A stretch of 64,000 nt of DNA from the NCBI GenBank assembly GCA_905250075.1, contig CAJNOP010000003.1, positions 880,395 through 944,394 of the forward strand. The letters are read 5' to 3'. Under the pieces are notes generated by a model, which saw only the letters and a program-made list of their open reading frames with translations, did no database searches and was not told the DNA's origin. A program made the position numbers and the translations under genes. Origin of the DNA: Rotaria sp. Silwood1 (Eukaryota; Rotifera; Eurotatoria; Philodinida; Philodinidae). Position 1 is the stretch's first letter. The number at the start of each line of letters is the position of its first letter. Below, one piece after another: positions 50,801-64,000 of this stretch.

Positions 50801-53800
50801 AGCACTATCGATAAATAATGCATAGAAGAAAAGGTAAATATTGTTATTTTTTGATTGTACAACGGTTTGTTTTAATTTGATGGGCCCGTTTTTAACTCAT
50901 GTGTCTTACGACGTTAGAGTCATTATGTTGTACGTTAAAAAGCATGACTAGTTGCTCTGATAAGTATTGATGTGTGTCACTATCGATAAACACAAATAAA
51001 CGAGTCGTATATATGCAGAAGATTTTTTTTATTGCGTTTTTTTATTGCAGCATTTTTTTTCCTTGTATTTCTTCCTACCCCACTTCAACGTGAAAAAGAC
51101 CGTCAAAAAGCAAAGAAATTTGACTACTGTGACACACACACCAGAGTCTCAAGGTCGATGCTCATGTGCTGCCTTCAAGAGTTTTAATGAAAGAGGAAAG
51201 AACAAAAATAAATATAGAAAATTCATGAGAGAGAATTTTTTAGATGTTTTAATATTCATATGATCTTATCTATTAATAAAATAAGTATTTATTGATTACA
51301 AAACTCGAAATAGGCCTTTATACACATGTAACTATTACACGCATGCATAGAAACTTATTCATGTTGCTGGTCAACCGCATCACTCCGCCTCCTTAGGATC
51401 TAATCAGCGAGTAAAATAGGAGTAGACTATACATCATATTTACAATGAAAGAGAAAGTGGGACGAATACAACCTTTTTTTTTCTTTTTTTTTCTACATTC
51501 GCCTTTTGCGAGCCGATTGAATGTATTGAACAGCGTGCATATAGTAATTCATGTGCGTGAAATGGATGGGTATAGAGAGAGAAAGAGAATCTTCTAAACC
51601 GAAAGAAAAATGGGTTTGTTTGATTATTGTGAACATCACAAAATGTTTTTTTTTACGTCATGCAACTAGTCAATGAATGAGCAAAATTAAAAGGTGTTGT
51701 CTGGCTTTCGTTTTTTTTGTCTCGCACACTTACATGCGTGCAGGCTAGTTAGATCAATTTTTTATATGGACATATTTATATATATATATATCAATATATA
51801 CATATATATGAATTGATGATTGATTGGATGGATAATTTCTTTTATTTTCGTTTGAATAAGTGTCACGTACATATAACAGTATTCTATGACCCGATTAACA
51901 AGTTCATTGGATTGGTTGCGAATATTCTCAAAAGCAAAGATAAGTATAAGAGAAAAAAAAGAATTGTACTTGATTTTTGGTCTATTTTTCAGCTATATAT
52001 GTTTGAAATTCATTGAACTTGTCATATTATATGTCTGCCCAGACGTTGTAAAATGATAAAAAACAAGAAAATAGTCTTTTTTTTTCGTTCAATAATTATG
52101 ATTTTATCTTTTTTCTCATATTGTTCATACACAAGTATAAAAATACAGCTGAAGTTTTTTTTCATTTATTTATCGAAATTTTATTCACTAAAACAACACT
52201 GAATGTGGCTTGAAATGAATATAAATGTGAAAATGAATTACTAAACAACTTGTATATTTGTACGTATATATGGACATTCTTAGGCGTTTTTTTTTCATCG
52301 CCTCGCGACCCATTTTTTGGAGAGTTTATATCTGTAACACATATATATATAAGTATATGCACGCGTTCTGCCATAGGTGAGATGAAATAAAAGTTTAAGT
52401 AGTAAGAATAGACAGTGGTATTTTTATCAGTTTTCAATTCAATTCAAGCTATAGAATAAATGGTGCAATATGAAATTAAGCATAGACGAAATAAAAGTAC
52501 ACTTCAGTATATTGATGATTGAGCAATCAAAATTACGACCTATTCTTTTTTATTGTAAAATTATTTGTATATCATAATGTTCTTCTATTTTACATTGAGG
52601 AAAATATATTCAATATGTAGTCAGTCTAGTCGAAAGACTTTGAATAAGCAAGATTTTTTGTTTTAGTTTTTAAAAAAAAGCATGATTCATTTTTGTTTCA
52701 AAATTCTTTCAGATGTTTTCTTGGTCAAGCCCATGTATTATCTTCTCATTTAATTCAATGAGTCTGGTTGATTCTAATTATTGTTTTATTCAATTATTAA
52801 ATTATATAAAGAATACAATATCAAATATTTGTATTAACTAAAAGGAGAAGATTGTCATTAACTTCTCCTGTTTATTTATACTTTGAATTCGTCTATATAA
52901 ATCAAATATATACTTCGTTGAAGGTAATAATAATAAGTATGACACCTGTCTTTTGTTTTAAAGAATATACCTACCATATCAAGAATTTATATAAATACTC
53001 TATACTTTTTCTTATTGTTCTGTTCTTGCATACTGTTCATATATATATGCATTGATTTCAGCCAAAAGCTCTTATGATTGACGAAGTGATTGTCTAGTTG
53101 ACCATAAAATTGCTTGAGTATAAATGTAGTGTTTTAAAAAAAGAAAAAGAAAACAAAAGTATGTCTGTTTTATATCTATTTCTCGCGCGTGCACATTGAC
53201 TCTCTTTATTTGAGACATATCACACGTTTGAATAGAAAGAGACAATCATATTAATCAAACAGTAGGATAGTTTCAACCATACTTTTTCTTTACTTTTTCT
53301 CTTTCTCTTGTTTGATAGAAAATACAATTTTGACCGACTCTCGATACGCTATCAATATTACAATCGATCAGCGTGATTGTTCGCCAAAATTTTGCTTATA
53401 TACTCTATGGTGTACATAGATACATATACATAAAAAAAGATAGTGGTGACGGCAATAAGCAAAGATTGATCATTTAATTGCTCGAAGTAGGTATAATAGA
53501 TCACAGAACTAATATGCAAACAAATGCACACCTATGCATGTGCACGTTTATATATATATACATACATACATACATATATACATATGTATATTGTAAAAAA
53601 AAGCATCTTTAACCTTGAATCATATTGATGCTAATAATCGTTTTCGTTATGATGAAACTATATGACACAATAAATTTCATCTATTACATATAGAGACAAT
53701 AGAAGACCACGTCTGGTTCTATCCGTCTTCTAGAATGTAAAAACCTATGCACGAGTGCAATATAGGAACTATTTATTTCTAGTAAGCATACTTTTGATTA

Positions 53801-54045
53801 GATATCTTATGATTGATAAACATTCTCCCCGTGATTCATTTTGTACTCACCTAACTATTTTTTTTATGTCGATTCAACGCTATTTATACGTAGAACAAAT
53901 TATCATTCGAATAAAAAAAAAGAAAATAATGTCCGTTATATTTCGCCTTATCAAAAAAAAAACCATAACTTCAGCAAGATACCAAAAACACACAAAAATC
54001 AATTAGAGGTAAATTATTAATCATTTTCTTATATTTCAGATTTCC
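50801..54045. other. Intergenic region between divergent genes
   Basis: A 3.2-kb AT-rich region that must hold the promoters of the minus-strand transporter and of the plus-strand giant gene at 54046. It contains TA and CATA microsatellites near 51776-51808 and 53550-53592. The ATG at 54046 is preceded 5 nt upstream by a typical acceptor (TATATTTCAG, ending 54040), suggesting a leader exon somewhere here or trans-splicing. No gene recognised. Confidence 0.45.
53548..53592. repeat. TA/CATA microsatellite
   Basis: TATATATA followed by repeated CATACATA units and more TA pairs, in the intergenic region upstream of the last gene. Confidence 0.65.
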
Positions 54046-57000
54046 ATGGCTGAACCATCGGAAACATCGTCAGGAAGTATTAAAAACAATTCAAGTTTAA
54101 TAACAACAATTCAACCAACTACAAAATTAGGTGGTCGTGGTACGCCACGTCGTAAAACACGTCGTCCTAATACCAACAATCATTCAGCAGTAGTTGCTGC
54201 ACGTGCCTTAGAAAATAAATTAAAATCATTTCGTACACAATTTCAATTATTTGATCAACAAGAATTATGTGATGTTAGTATTCTATATGAAGATGGCCAT
54301 ATTGACATACAACAACAGGTACAAGTACATTCAACATGGCCAATGACACTACATGAAATCGATTCTTCTGAAACCAGTATACAAACATATCACATTAATG
54401 ATCTTGATTTGACATCTTGTTCCTATTTGCTTGGTAATCTGGAAACTTTACAACATGAGTTCTATAGACAATCAATACCATCAACAACAACAACAACAAC
54501 AGCAGCAGCAGTACCATTAATAACAACCCCAATACCAACACCATCAGCAGTAAGTATATCAAACTATGTGAACAACTTACAACAATGTCAATTTTATTCT
54601 CAACCATCGCATAATTATATGAATTATGTTGGTTATCAACATAATCCCTATGCAGCTAATGCTTATGAGAGTTTTTCAAATGATATTCGTCAAATTTATG
54701 GTAATATTAATAAAAAATCTGATGAAGAAAAAGATGAACAAAATCCAACAATAACAAAATCAAAAAGAAGAAGACGTCGTCATAAGCATAGTAAAATAAA
54801 ACCTGAACAATCATCATTAGTTACACCTGAAGGAGACGAGATGGTTATTGATAAACCAGTTGAGCAATCATCATTAGTTATATCTAACGAAGACGAGATG
54901 GTCATTGATAAGCCAGTGGAACAGTCATCATCAGTTATACCTCAAGAAGACGAGATGGTCATTGATAAACCAGCTGAACATCTCGAGAATGAAAATATTA
55001 CAACGAAACAAACAAAAAGTAAACGACGCAGAATACGAAAGTCAAAAAAATCTCTTACATTATCTTCAATTACCGGTGCACAAGAACTAACTTCTGTTAT
55101 TATTGAACAACCTGAAACAAATTCATCTTATTTAATCAATGAAAAAATCAATGAAGATACTTTATCATCATCAACGCCTACTCAACAAACGGAGCAACAT
55201 TCTTCATCTATTGAGCTTATGAAACAGCAACCATTAACGTCGATGAAGAGTGTCATGCATGGGAATAAAAATCTTTCCACTAAGCACGTTGCGAACGTTC
55301 TACAAAGCGGCGAAAAGAAAAAAAAAGAAAAAGAAAAAAAGGAACTACAACCAGCAAATACTTCAACAAGAACTACTAACATTATTGTCGATGATGTTAC
55401 TCCAACGGTTCCTACTCATACTAGTACTACTAGTACGAATATTGTCGACATAAATAAAACGGATGATAAACATAAGAACATCACATTGCCTACTGTCGAC
55501 AATACACCCATCATTAATACGTCTAAAAATCAGAGTCCACCAGTGATAATTATCACGGATGATGACAATAAGAAATTAGATAAAAATATTTCAATTAAAC
55601 GAAAAAAAAGAAAAAAAACTAATGTTAATGATCAACAACAAATAATATCATTAAATAGTCAACAACAATCATTATCGGATCATACTCCGGTAAGTAATTC
55701 ATATACATATTTTTTTTTCTCAAATTACTTTTTAATAATAGAAACATTACAAATAAGTATTTATTCATTTATTTTCTTTTTACTGAAAATTATTATTGAT
55801 TAATGTTTCTTTTTCTTTTTCTTTGTTTTTTTGCTAACCTTCTAAAGAGAAATGAAAAGAATAATGAGCATTACTTTAGATCGACCTTAGTTTTGTCATT
55901 CATCTTTTTAGTTTATGATAGGATTAGTAAGCAAGCAAAATTATCGTTATTCATTCATAAGAAATGATTGGTTAAAAGTGTTCTGTTTTGAAAACCATTA
56001 CAAAATTCAAGGCTATATTTTCAATCATAGCTTGTTTCTTACAATAATAGTTATTCTAATATTAAGAACATAATAGTCATAATAATAATAATGATAATAA
56101 TAATAATAATAATGATAATAATAATAAAAGATTTTTTCGATCTCGATCAATTCTTATTAAAACTATTTAATCTTGAATATTTGCGAACTAGTCAAACAAG
56201 AAAAAAATAGTATATATTTGACTTTCATATCACGGTTAAGCTCTTATTGATTATAATAGAATCGGTCTTGTCTTTTTTTGTAATTTTTTTAACAAGATAA
56301 CAGTTTATATGAGAGAAAAAAAATGAATCTAAAACACGAAATAGAATAATAACTATTCATATGATTAATCTGTTAAAAAACGAAAAAATCGTTCTGCATC
56401 ATTGCATGATTCTTATCATTTTGAAGAACATGTAAATAAGAAAATAATTAAAATAATGTCGATAAAATCGAATCGTATATAAACCATATTTGTTTTTGTA
56501 CTCTATAATATTAGAGGTTTACTTTTAGAGGCTTATTAAATTCATTCTAAAATATCTTGAGTATTTTTCTCTTATATTATTATTTTTCTAATCATTTTAA
56601 CAAATAGATACAGACGATATGATTATAATGAATTTTATACCTTTAACAAAAAATTAATTTTCTATTACAATTTAAAAAAAAAATACTTTCTCAGGATATT
56701 TGCTTTTTTTTTTTCTCTTTTTGTTTAATCGAATTTATTATTTATCCCTATAATTATATATTCATGACGAGTATACATAAAACATGGAAAATGTGCTTTT
56801 TATTACGTTTTTTTCTGATACGTATTCAAAACAGAATTCATTTGTACATTACTCACGTATAGAAATTATCGTAAAATGTATATGTATCTTGTTCTTTCTC
56901 ACATTATGATGTTTAAACAAATTATGCTACATTTTTCGTTTTAAATTATGCATCATAAAATAATTTATTCTATTTTTATTTCTTGAAGAACAAAAAAAAA

Positions 57001-57955
57001 TGAGTTTAATATTTTGTTTTCTATCAAAAAAACTGATTATGTTTGGGTGTAAATCTATTCAAAAACATATTGTCATCAGCACAGCTGTTTCAATAGTATT
57101 CTTCATTGTTTTTTATTCTATTTTTAGAAAGCCATTACAATACATACATTGGACAATAGCAATACATCTTTTTCTAATAAAAACCTTAATATGAGTGATA
57201 AAAACGGCGATTCATCGTCTATATCAAGAGAAAAAAGTTCAAAATCAAGTGATGCGCAAACAATAGTTCAGCCATCGTTTGATAAAGGACAAAAAAAATC
57301 ATTAGAAGACAATTCAAAATCAACTATCACAACAGATAGTTCTCAACATTTACCAGCAACATTAAATAAAATATCCGTTGGTGAAATTTTATTAACCGAT
57401 AAACATGAAGAACAACATCGTCATGCAATATTACCTTCTTCATCATCTAAGACTAATCATGTTACTGAAAATTTAACAACAACAAATAAAGAACAATCAA
57501 AATTAAACTTAGGTGAAACAATACGTAATTCAACACATTTATTACAAACTGATAATGATAATATAAAACCAACAAAACATTTAAATCCTGATGCACCAGA
57601 TTTTAAACCAACTCATTTAACATCAACATATCGTTCAGAATTAGCACCAATGCATTTACAAAGACATGCAATACATGCCGATCCTCAAAAAAATCGGCAT
57701 TCACGTATACGTTATTATTCCGATACGTATCAGCTTCCTGAATCGTTAATAACTTCAACAAACACATCAACTATAAGACCATTATTATCAGTTGTACCAC
57801 AATATATTCCACAATATCGACAATCATTTAGTGCTCTAACACCATTATTATCATCAACAAATTCATGGTGGCCACAAGAATATAGTCATACGTTATGTTC
57901 AGCATCATCATATTGTCCAAAGCCAGCTTATCAGCTTTATACGCCGTTAATGCCA

Positions 57956-57986
<31 letters not shown>

Positions 57987-60900
57987 TACAACCACTACAA
58001 CAACATTTAACTGATGAAAATCAAAGTTTACATCACCAACAGAAAAATAAATATCCATCAAAACGAATACGTACTTATTCAGGTCGACCTTTTGTTCAAC
58101 ACATTCAAATAGAAACTGGTCGAATACGTTCATATTCAGGTCCTGAAACATCTTTACAATCATCATCTGCACATCTTGATGGTATTCATTCTTTAACAAG
58201 AATTATGGTTGATATATTACGAGGAATTAATAGTAAAAAATCAGAAGAACAAAAACACAAACATGAAATAATATCATCTTTAAATTTGAATTCATATTCA
58301 TTAGCTATGAATAAATATCAACAGCCTTCATATCAGTATATTACACAAAGCTTACAACAAGAAGAACAACATCAGAAATCTAGTGAAGCAAAAAATGACC
58401 TTGCTAATGAAAACAAGTCTACGAAAGCTCCGCCGTTATTGCCATTATCGGTCGATAAAGCAGCAGGTATTTTTATGCTGATTAGTTTATTTCTGCTTCA
58501 TCTACCTAGCTGTAAGGTAAAAAATAAGGAGCATGACAAGAAAAAAAAACGAAAAAATGTCTTTTTGATTGAGATGCATTAGCCTCGAAAATAAATCGTC
58601 TTCTCTGTCGCGTTTTAATATTTTTGTTGATGATGATGATTAATAATAATACTTTAGGGAGAAAAAAAATACTGTACACCAGCAAAATCGGCAAACATAG
58701 GCAATGTTTGACGATTTGAATACATTAACGATACAAAATATAATTTTCTTTTTTCTTCTTTCTTCTCATTACCATTAAACAGACGAATAACAAAAACAAG
58801 TTAAAAATACATGTGTCATTGCATGTGTAGAAACACTTAAAAAAATCAGTAGCATCTAGGCACTGACTAACGATCTTATTACATACTATGGCCTAGATAA
58901 ATCGATGCAATTTATTTCTTTTTTTTTTGGCAAGAATCAAATTTCTTTATTTATATATAAAAGAAAGACATTGAATAAGTGAACATACATAGACTAAGAA
59001 TAGAGGCAGTAACAAAAAGTAATCTTTGTGTATCTAACTTAATTGGACTTCGTATATGTATAGATCTATATACGCAATAAGAGATGATTGTTGACAGATA
59101 GAATCTACTCCGTTCTCCTCAAACTCTTATGTAAAGTTGCTCTTTTGTCAATGAGAAATGAATATTGATGAGAGACAGCATTGTTACTTGATTGTGTCAT
59201 CGATCGCAATTATATTTAGTTCATTATAATTATCTTTGAAAAGAAAGAAACTTGTATGATTACAATAGATATTTTATTCATGATGACAATATATATTGTA
59301 TGTACTTATTAACATTGTATGACTGTTGTATTGAAATATTTGCGTCTGGATATTAAATCAAAGACATAAAGACGTTGAAAAATGTGATACACTCAATAAA
59401 AAAAGCATCGAAGCGTGTAGAAAGATGTTATTCATGTAACTAAAGGTGTCTGTACAATAGCCTGTCATTTGTAATTTTAGCTGACGGATTTTTACCATTC
59501 AATAATGTCATTTTTCTACAGTTCACTAGATGATTGTATAACCTATATCATACTTATTAACGAAATATGAAAATGATAGATATCATTTTTTCATTCTTTA
59601 TAAAATAAGTGACCATTTAATGATAAAAATCATTAGATGTTTGCCTACATATGTGGACACAAAATCAATTTTATTCATATGATGATTCGAATATGTTTAT
59701 CAATGATCAAATGAATAGTCTGATAAAGATCTGTTTCGCCTTTTTCTTTTTTTTTCAATCAGACGAGGGTTCTTTTAGAGATTCAATGAAAAAGAAAATT
59801 GATCAAAAATGATATTTATATATTTTTTTAATTTTAGTTTTGTCTGATGAGAATGAAATCTTGTCGACAAATCTTAATGATGATCAACAAAAACAAATAT
59901 ACCCATTGATTTCGAATGATACAAATGAAAAAACTACAATAAATACCGATTCAACATTTTCTATAAGTAATAAACAATTTTATGATACCCCCAAAGAAGA
60001 AGAGTCTATAAAATCAATGTCTAATATTGTTCCAGGTACGCCTGCTGTTCGAGCAGTTAATTGAATTGACACTAACACATACATATGTATATACATAATA
60101 CTTTTCTTTTCTCTTTACTAACTCTTGAACAAATTATGCTAATTGACATTAAAAATACCTCTAGCTACAAAACTGATGATAAAAGCATAAACAGATTCTG
60201 TTTTTTTTTTACTTATATTTTTTCAACGTTTGCCAATATTCTTCAGGTTTTATTTTTAGTTTTTTTTCTTCTTCTCGCTCTTTTTTTTTTTTTTTGTTTT
60301 ACTATCTTAAAACATTTTTATTTGGCGTATGCATATTTGTCTGCGCTTTCTGTACTTTTTTTTTTTATTCTTTTCTCTTATTCAGAAGCTTCCATTGAAA
60401 ACGAAGAAAAAGAAAAATCTGGCAATCGAGGCCAACATATGGCGAAAATAGTCGAAGATGAAGAACGAGACAAGCAACATCAGCCAAATTCTACATTTTC
60501 ATCATCATCTTCTGCATCAGAGCCAAGTAAATATTTTGAATCCTAGTTATTAAAAAAAAAACGAGCAAAAAAAAAATAGAAATTCTAGAAAAAATAAATA
60601 ATGTACTCGACATCATTCATGATAAATGACGTTTGCAGTAACAGAAGGCCTTCAAACATAGATACTCTCCATAGTAATATTGATGATGGTGTGATGAGAG
60701 AAAAACAAAGAGAAAAAGGAAATCTATGTATAGAGAACAAGAAAACCGGGTAAAAAAAGAAAAGGAAAAAAAGCGACGAAGAAAATATGTACAATAACTA
60801 TGAAGGACGAAGAAAAAGACAAAGACATGAAAAAATCATTGCTTTTTATGAGAACAAATCCAACCCTAATAGCTATGGTACGAATATGATGATATTAACA

Positions 60901-63900
60901 AAGAAAAAAATCAGGAACAAGACAAATACTAATCAAAATTTTTTTCCCTTTTTTTCTGCAATTATTCCTACTTATATTCATACTGATGCACAAGGAAGAC
61001 ATGAAAAAAATATATTGATTTATTAAAAGGGGAAAATACAACATCATTGTTGACGACGCATCGGCAAGAGAAATCTGTACCACAATCTCTTATATCTTTT
61101 GTCAATGGTACTAGTAGCATATCGACTGCATCTACTCATGCTATTACTACAACTTCTATCAATAAAAATAAGAACAACAACAATAAGCGGGATGAGCAGT
61201 ATGCAGATACTACGCCGAGTGATGATGAAAGAGCAGTAATGACGACGGCAAATGTCGACGACGGGGGCGAAAATCAGAGAGACGGAGAAAAAGGTGAAAG
61301 AGAAAAAAGAGAAGACAGCATTAGAAGAACGCTAGCGTCGACGACGGCGAAAAAGCAAGAAAAAACAGAAGAGAGAGAAAGAGCAAAGCAAGCAAATAAA
61401 TATATTGATTCAGTTACTTCGTTTACAAGCGAGCAGCACAGTTGCCCGAGCGTCGTCCGCCTAAGTGTTGACGACTCAATGGCGAACCGTGTCTCGTCGT
61501 CTTCATACAACAGAAATAATCATCGTCAAAATATTTCATCGTCAAATAATCGTTCAAGTCGTTCGACACTTACAACACATACTTATGCATCTACAAATAC
61601 CTTTAATACAGAACCAACATATACTACAACACCAATAGCAGGTGATCCACGAACTCTTCATTCATACTATGTATCATCATCAAATTATCGTCCACCACCG
61701 ACGAGTCCAACAAATTCATTAACTCGTCATTATCGTGAATATGAACCATCATATCCATCTATAACACGTTATCGTACACCATCATCTTCATCACCTTTTC
61801 GTAAAACACATTATTTAGATGATTCTGATGAAGAAATAATTAATGAAGAAATACTTGAAATAACTGATCTTAATCATTATCCAACTCTAATTGAACGTTG
61901 GGGTGATGATGCTAAAACAGTAGTTAGACAAGAAGGTGAATTTAAATTTGAAGATTTTGTTGAATTTGAAGAAGTTGAACCAACTGTTGTTGAAGAAATT
62001 CTTTATGAACTTGTATATTCTGGTGACAAATTAAAAACATGTCGACAAATTGATCGTTCACGTTCTGAATCAAGAAATTTTCGTAAAATAAAAAAACGTC
62101 GTACCAAACGAAAACGTCCACCAATTGATGATTCTTCTTATTTGACATCACAACCTAGTTCAAGAGATACAAGTGGTACACGTTCACCATATTATCATGA
62201 TCATCGATATAGTCCTGAACGTTCAAGTACACCAACACAATCAACAACATTATCTTCATCATGGCAGTCAACAGGATTTATTCCCAATAATAAACCTTCA
62301 CTTGATATATCTATACGTAATTCTTTAGATGACAGAAATTATGTTAATTATATTCGAGTCAATGAAACTGATCCATTTCTTTCACACACTCAAATTCAAC
62401 AATATCCACAAACACGAATAACCAGTAATATTCAATATAATACATTTCCAACAGATTTAATTGATAAACAAAATAGAAGTTTCTATGATAAAATGCATGA
62501 TCTATCAAGTCACATTGATAGATCAACTGCACATGATGATACTTTAAATGAAATTGGAGAATTTGTACCTGTTATTAATGAAGAACGAGGAATAACAAAG
62601 ATAGATATAACACCAGCAAGTCATGATTATGTAAATGAAAATTTATTACTTAAAACAAGAAGTGATACAAATAAAGATACATATGATATTAGTTCTTCGG
62701 ATGATTTGTTAACTTCTACTAGAACAACAGACAATAGAGAACAATCAAGGATAAATATAATCGATCAAACATTTGTCCAGAAAGAAACCGACAACCGTAA
62801 GTTATTATTCTTGCTCTTTTTTTTCTCATAAAAGATCAAATAACATAAACATATGAGATATATGTCTCTTGGAAAGCAAATTATTAAGACATAAGACATT
62901 GAAATTAATCATGTTAGCATTATAAAAAAAAAGAATTCATAATCTTAATACTTGAGAAGAATATATTGAACTTTACAAAATGTCAAGATTTTTTTAATGT
63001 AAAAATTATTTACATATTACCTATTAAACATGAAACAAAAAAAAACATAAATATTGATAATTAATTGCTTTTTTTCAAGGTGAGCAAGATTATTCTACTG
63101 ATATGGAAAAACAAATCAATAAAGAAACGACATCAAAATATGATGAATTAGAAAAAGATGAAGAGGAACAATCAAGTGCAACAGAACCAACAATACGAGA
63201 ACTTGTTAAACATGATGAAGATATAGCAGGAAGAGATACTGATGAAGATGCATCATTTTCTGAAAGTGAACAAATATCATCACAATTATTTACGTCAGAT
63301 GAACAGAAACAATCATCAAATTTAATAAAAGCAACCGAAGAATCTCATCCATCAAGTTTATTATCAACAAATGAAAAACAAGATAATCACGAAATCATAA
63401 CAACAACAGCAGAATCATCAATCAATAAAAGCAATGAATTAGAATCACAATTGCAAACGACAGATTCAGTTGTAAAATCATTGGAAACAAATATTGATCA
63501 AGAAGTAAACATGGTTATTGTTTAAAATTCTATTTCAACATTTCACTTTCGTTTTTTCTTTCTTTTCTTTAGAACATTAAACCAATACAAACAATTGAAA
63601 CCTCTTCTCCTATCGAACATGTTAAACATCAATTACCTGAAGATTCACTTGAAACAACAAAGTAAATTAAAAAAATTTGATCATGAAAAATTACTTTATT
63701 TTATATTTCTATTATGTAGAACTTCATTGGAAAAAACTGATGAAACATCTATTCCAACAAGTATATCGGAGGAGAAAAACATATCATTACCGCAAGATAA
63801 GACAAGAAGTGAAAATGATCGAGAACTTAGATCCATGTTAAATTCAATTACAGCTCATCTTATGCCAGAATTACCAAGATTCGATGAAGAGACTGAAGAT

Positions 63901-64000
63901 GAACAATCATTTATGTCTGAAACAAAATCATCCGAAGAACCAATATCACAAGATGATCAAAGTATGGATTCTATTGTACAAAAATCAATTGAAGACGCCA
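54046..64000 (+). CDS. Giant disordered protein with PAM2 motif (3' end outside window)
   Basis: Exons in consistent phase: 54046-55689, 57128-58466, 59838-60035, 60386-60526, 61030-62796, 63080-63504, 63573-63661 and 63720 to the window end; at least 1961 codons, incomplete. Family not recognised. Residues about 60-140 look folded (FRTQFQLFDQQELCDVSILY, YHINDLDLTSCSYLLGNL). Three tandem 19-residue repeats ending in DEMVIDKP lie at residues 254-310, after a basic RRRRRHKHSK tract. Residues 700-709 read LNPDAPDFKP, a close match to the PAM2 consensus that binds the MLLE domain of cytoplasmic poly(A)-binding protein; this suggests a role with mRNA or translation, but that is inference. Poly-Q follows. 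Exon 5 (61030-62796) carries an acidic conserved-looking block (about 1370-1450: EEILEITDLNHYP, FEDFVEFEEVEP) and then a basic KIKKRRTKRKRP. The acceptor at 61028-61029 is weak. Exons from 59838 on could belong to a second gene. Confidence 0.65.
54805..54975 (+). repeat. Three tandem 57-bp coding repeats
   Basis: Units 54805-54861, 54862-54918 and 54919-54975 encode EQSS(L/S)V......DEMVIDKP(V/A). Codons are nearly identical in the conserved half and diverge in the middle, so this is a fairly recent in-frame duplication. Confidence 0.85.
55690..57127 (+). other. Intron 1 of the PAM2 gene, microsatellite only
   Basis: A 1.4-kb phase-0 intron. An (AAT)n/(AATGAT)n tract lies at about 56083-56127. 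Otherwise AT-rich with no gene seen. Confidence 0.55.
57581..57610 (+). other. PAM2 motif
   Basis: Encodes LNPDAPDFKP, with the leucine, alanine and phenylalanine at the spacing required by PAM2 peptides (L-N-x-x-A-x-x-F-x-P), as in PAIP, ataxin-2 and TOB proteins. Known ligand: MLLE domain of PABPC. It sits in an otherwise disordered stretch, as PAM2 motifs normally do. Confidence 0.75.
58467..59837 (+). other. Intron 2 of the PAM2 gene, nothing recognised
   Basis: A 1.37-kb phase-1 intron between ...LSVDKAA and LSDENEIL. Read-through would add a hydrophobic stretch (IFMLISLFLLHL) before a stop at 58582, which I regard as chance. If the gene actually ends here, a new gene would start downstream. 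Confidence 0.45.

Noticed and set aside
1-64000. CRISPR arrays, LTR retroelements, rRNA or tRNA genes
   Set aside because: No regularly spaced direct repeats, no reverse transcriptase or integrase motifs in any open frame, and no tRNA or rRNA signature noticed by eye. A tRNAscan/Infernal run would be needed to exclude small RNAs fully.

Overview
This is a eukaryotic nuclear window. It is very AT-rich (roughly 70% or more by eye). Genes are interrupted by GT-AG introns, many of them only 50-85 nt and others 1-3.6 kb long. Codons are strongly A/T-biased (ACA, TCA, AAT, CAA), and the proteins are full of low-complexity S/T/N/Q/D tracts. Metazoan signature genes are present: a PDE1-type cyclic-nucleotide phosphodiesterase, a CAT/SLC7 amino-acid transporter and a SEA-domain membrane protein. 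Base composition, the mix of very short and long introns, and splice acceptors placed just upstream of several start codons fit a small invertebrate such as a bdelloid rotifer. I cannot prove the taxon from the sequence, so treat that as a weak inference.

Layout. (1) 1-2032: upstream region with no gene seen. (2) 2033-25575 (+): a very large gene, 12 coding exons in one consistent reading frame, about 2866 aa, mostly disordered, with conserved islands and a C-terminal coiled coil; family not recognised. (3) 26715-36202 (+): a complete PDE1 (Ca2+/calmodulin-dependent phosphodiesterase), about 628 aa, with a pair of equal-length, apparently mutually exclusive exons just before the catalytic domain. 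(4) 38666-39941 (+): a 303-aa protein of unknown family in 7 exons. (5) 42440-48724 (+): a single-pass membrane protein with a SEA domain, up to 1041 aa, with two possible C-termini. (6) 50800-48812 (-): a 569-aa cationic-amino-acid-transporter-like SLC7 permease in 5 exons, tail to tail with (5). (7) 54046-64000 (+): the 5' part of another very large disordered protein, with a PAM2 (poly(A)-binding-protein-binding) motif; it runs off the window.

The reading frames of all gene models were checked by hand: intron phases agree across every junction listed. Exon boundaries still need transcript support.

The introns hold several long inverted-repeat (foldback) elements. Three sit in a row in one intron of the first giant gene (6988-9728). 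A fourth, about 1 kb, lies in the first intron of the SEA gene (42771-43767). Smaller or weaker candidates lie at 16655-16885 and 34654-35404. None carries a recognisable transposase, so they look like non-autonomous DNA transposons (MITE/foldback type), probably with TA target sites. These elements, the PDE1 exon pair, the alternative end of the SEA protein and the two giant unrecognised proteins are the main points worth following up. No tRNA, rRNA, CRISPR array, LTR element or bacterial-type operon was seen.
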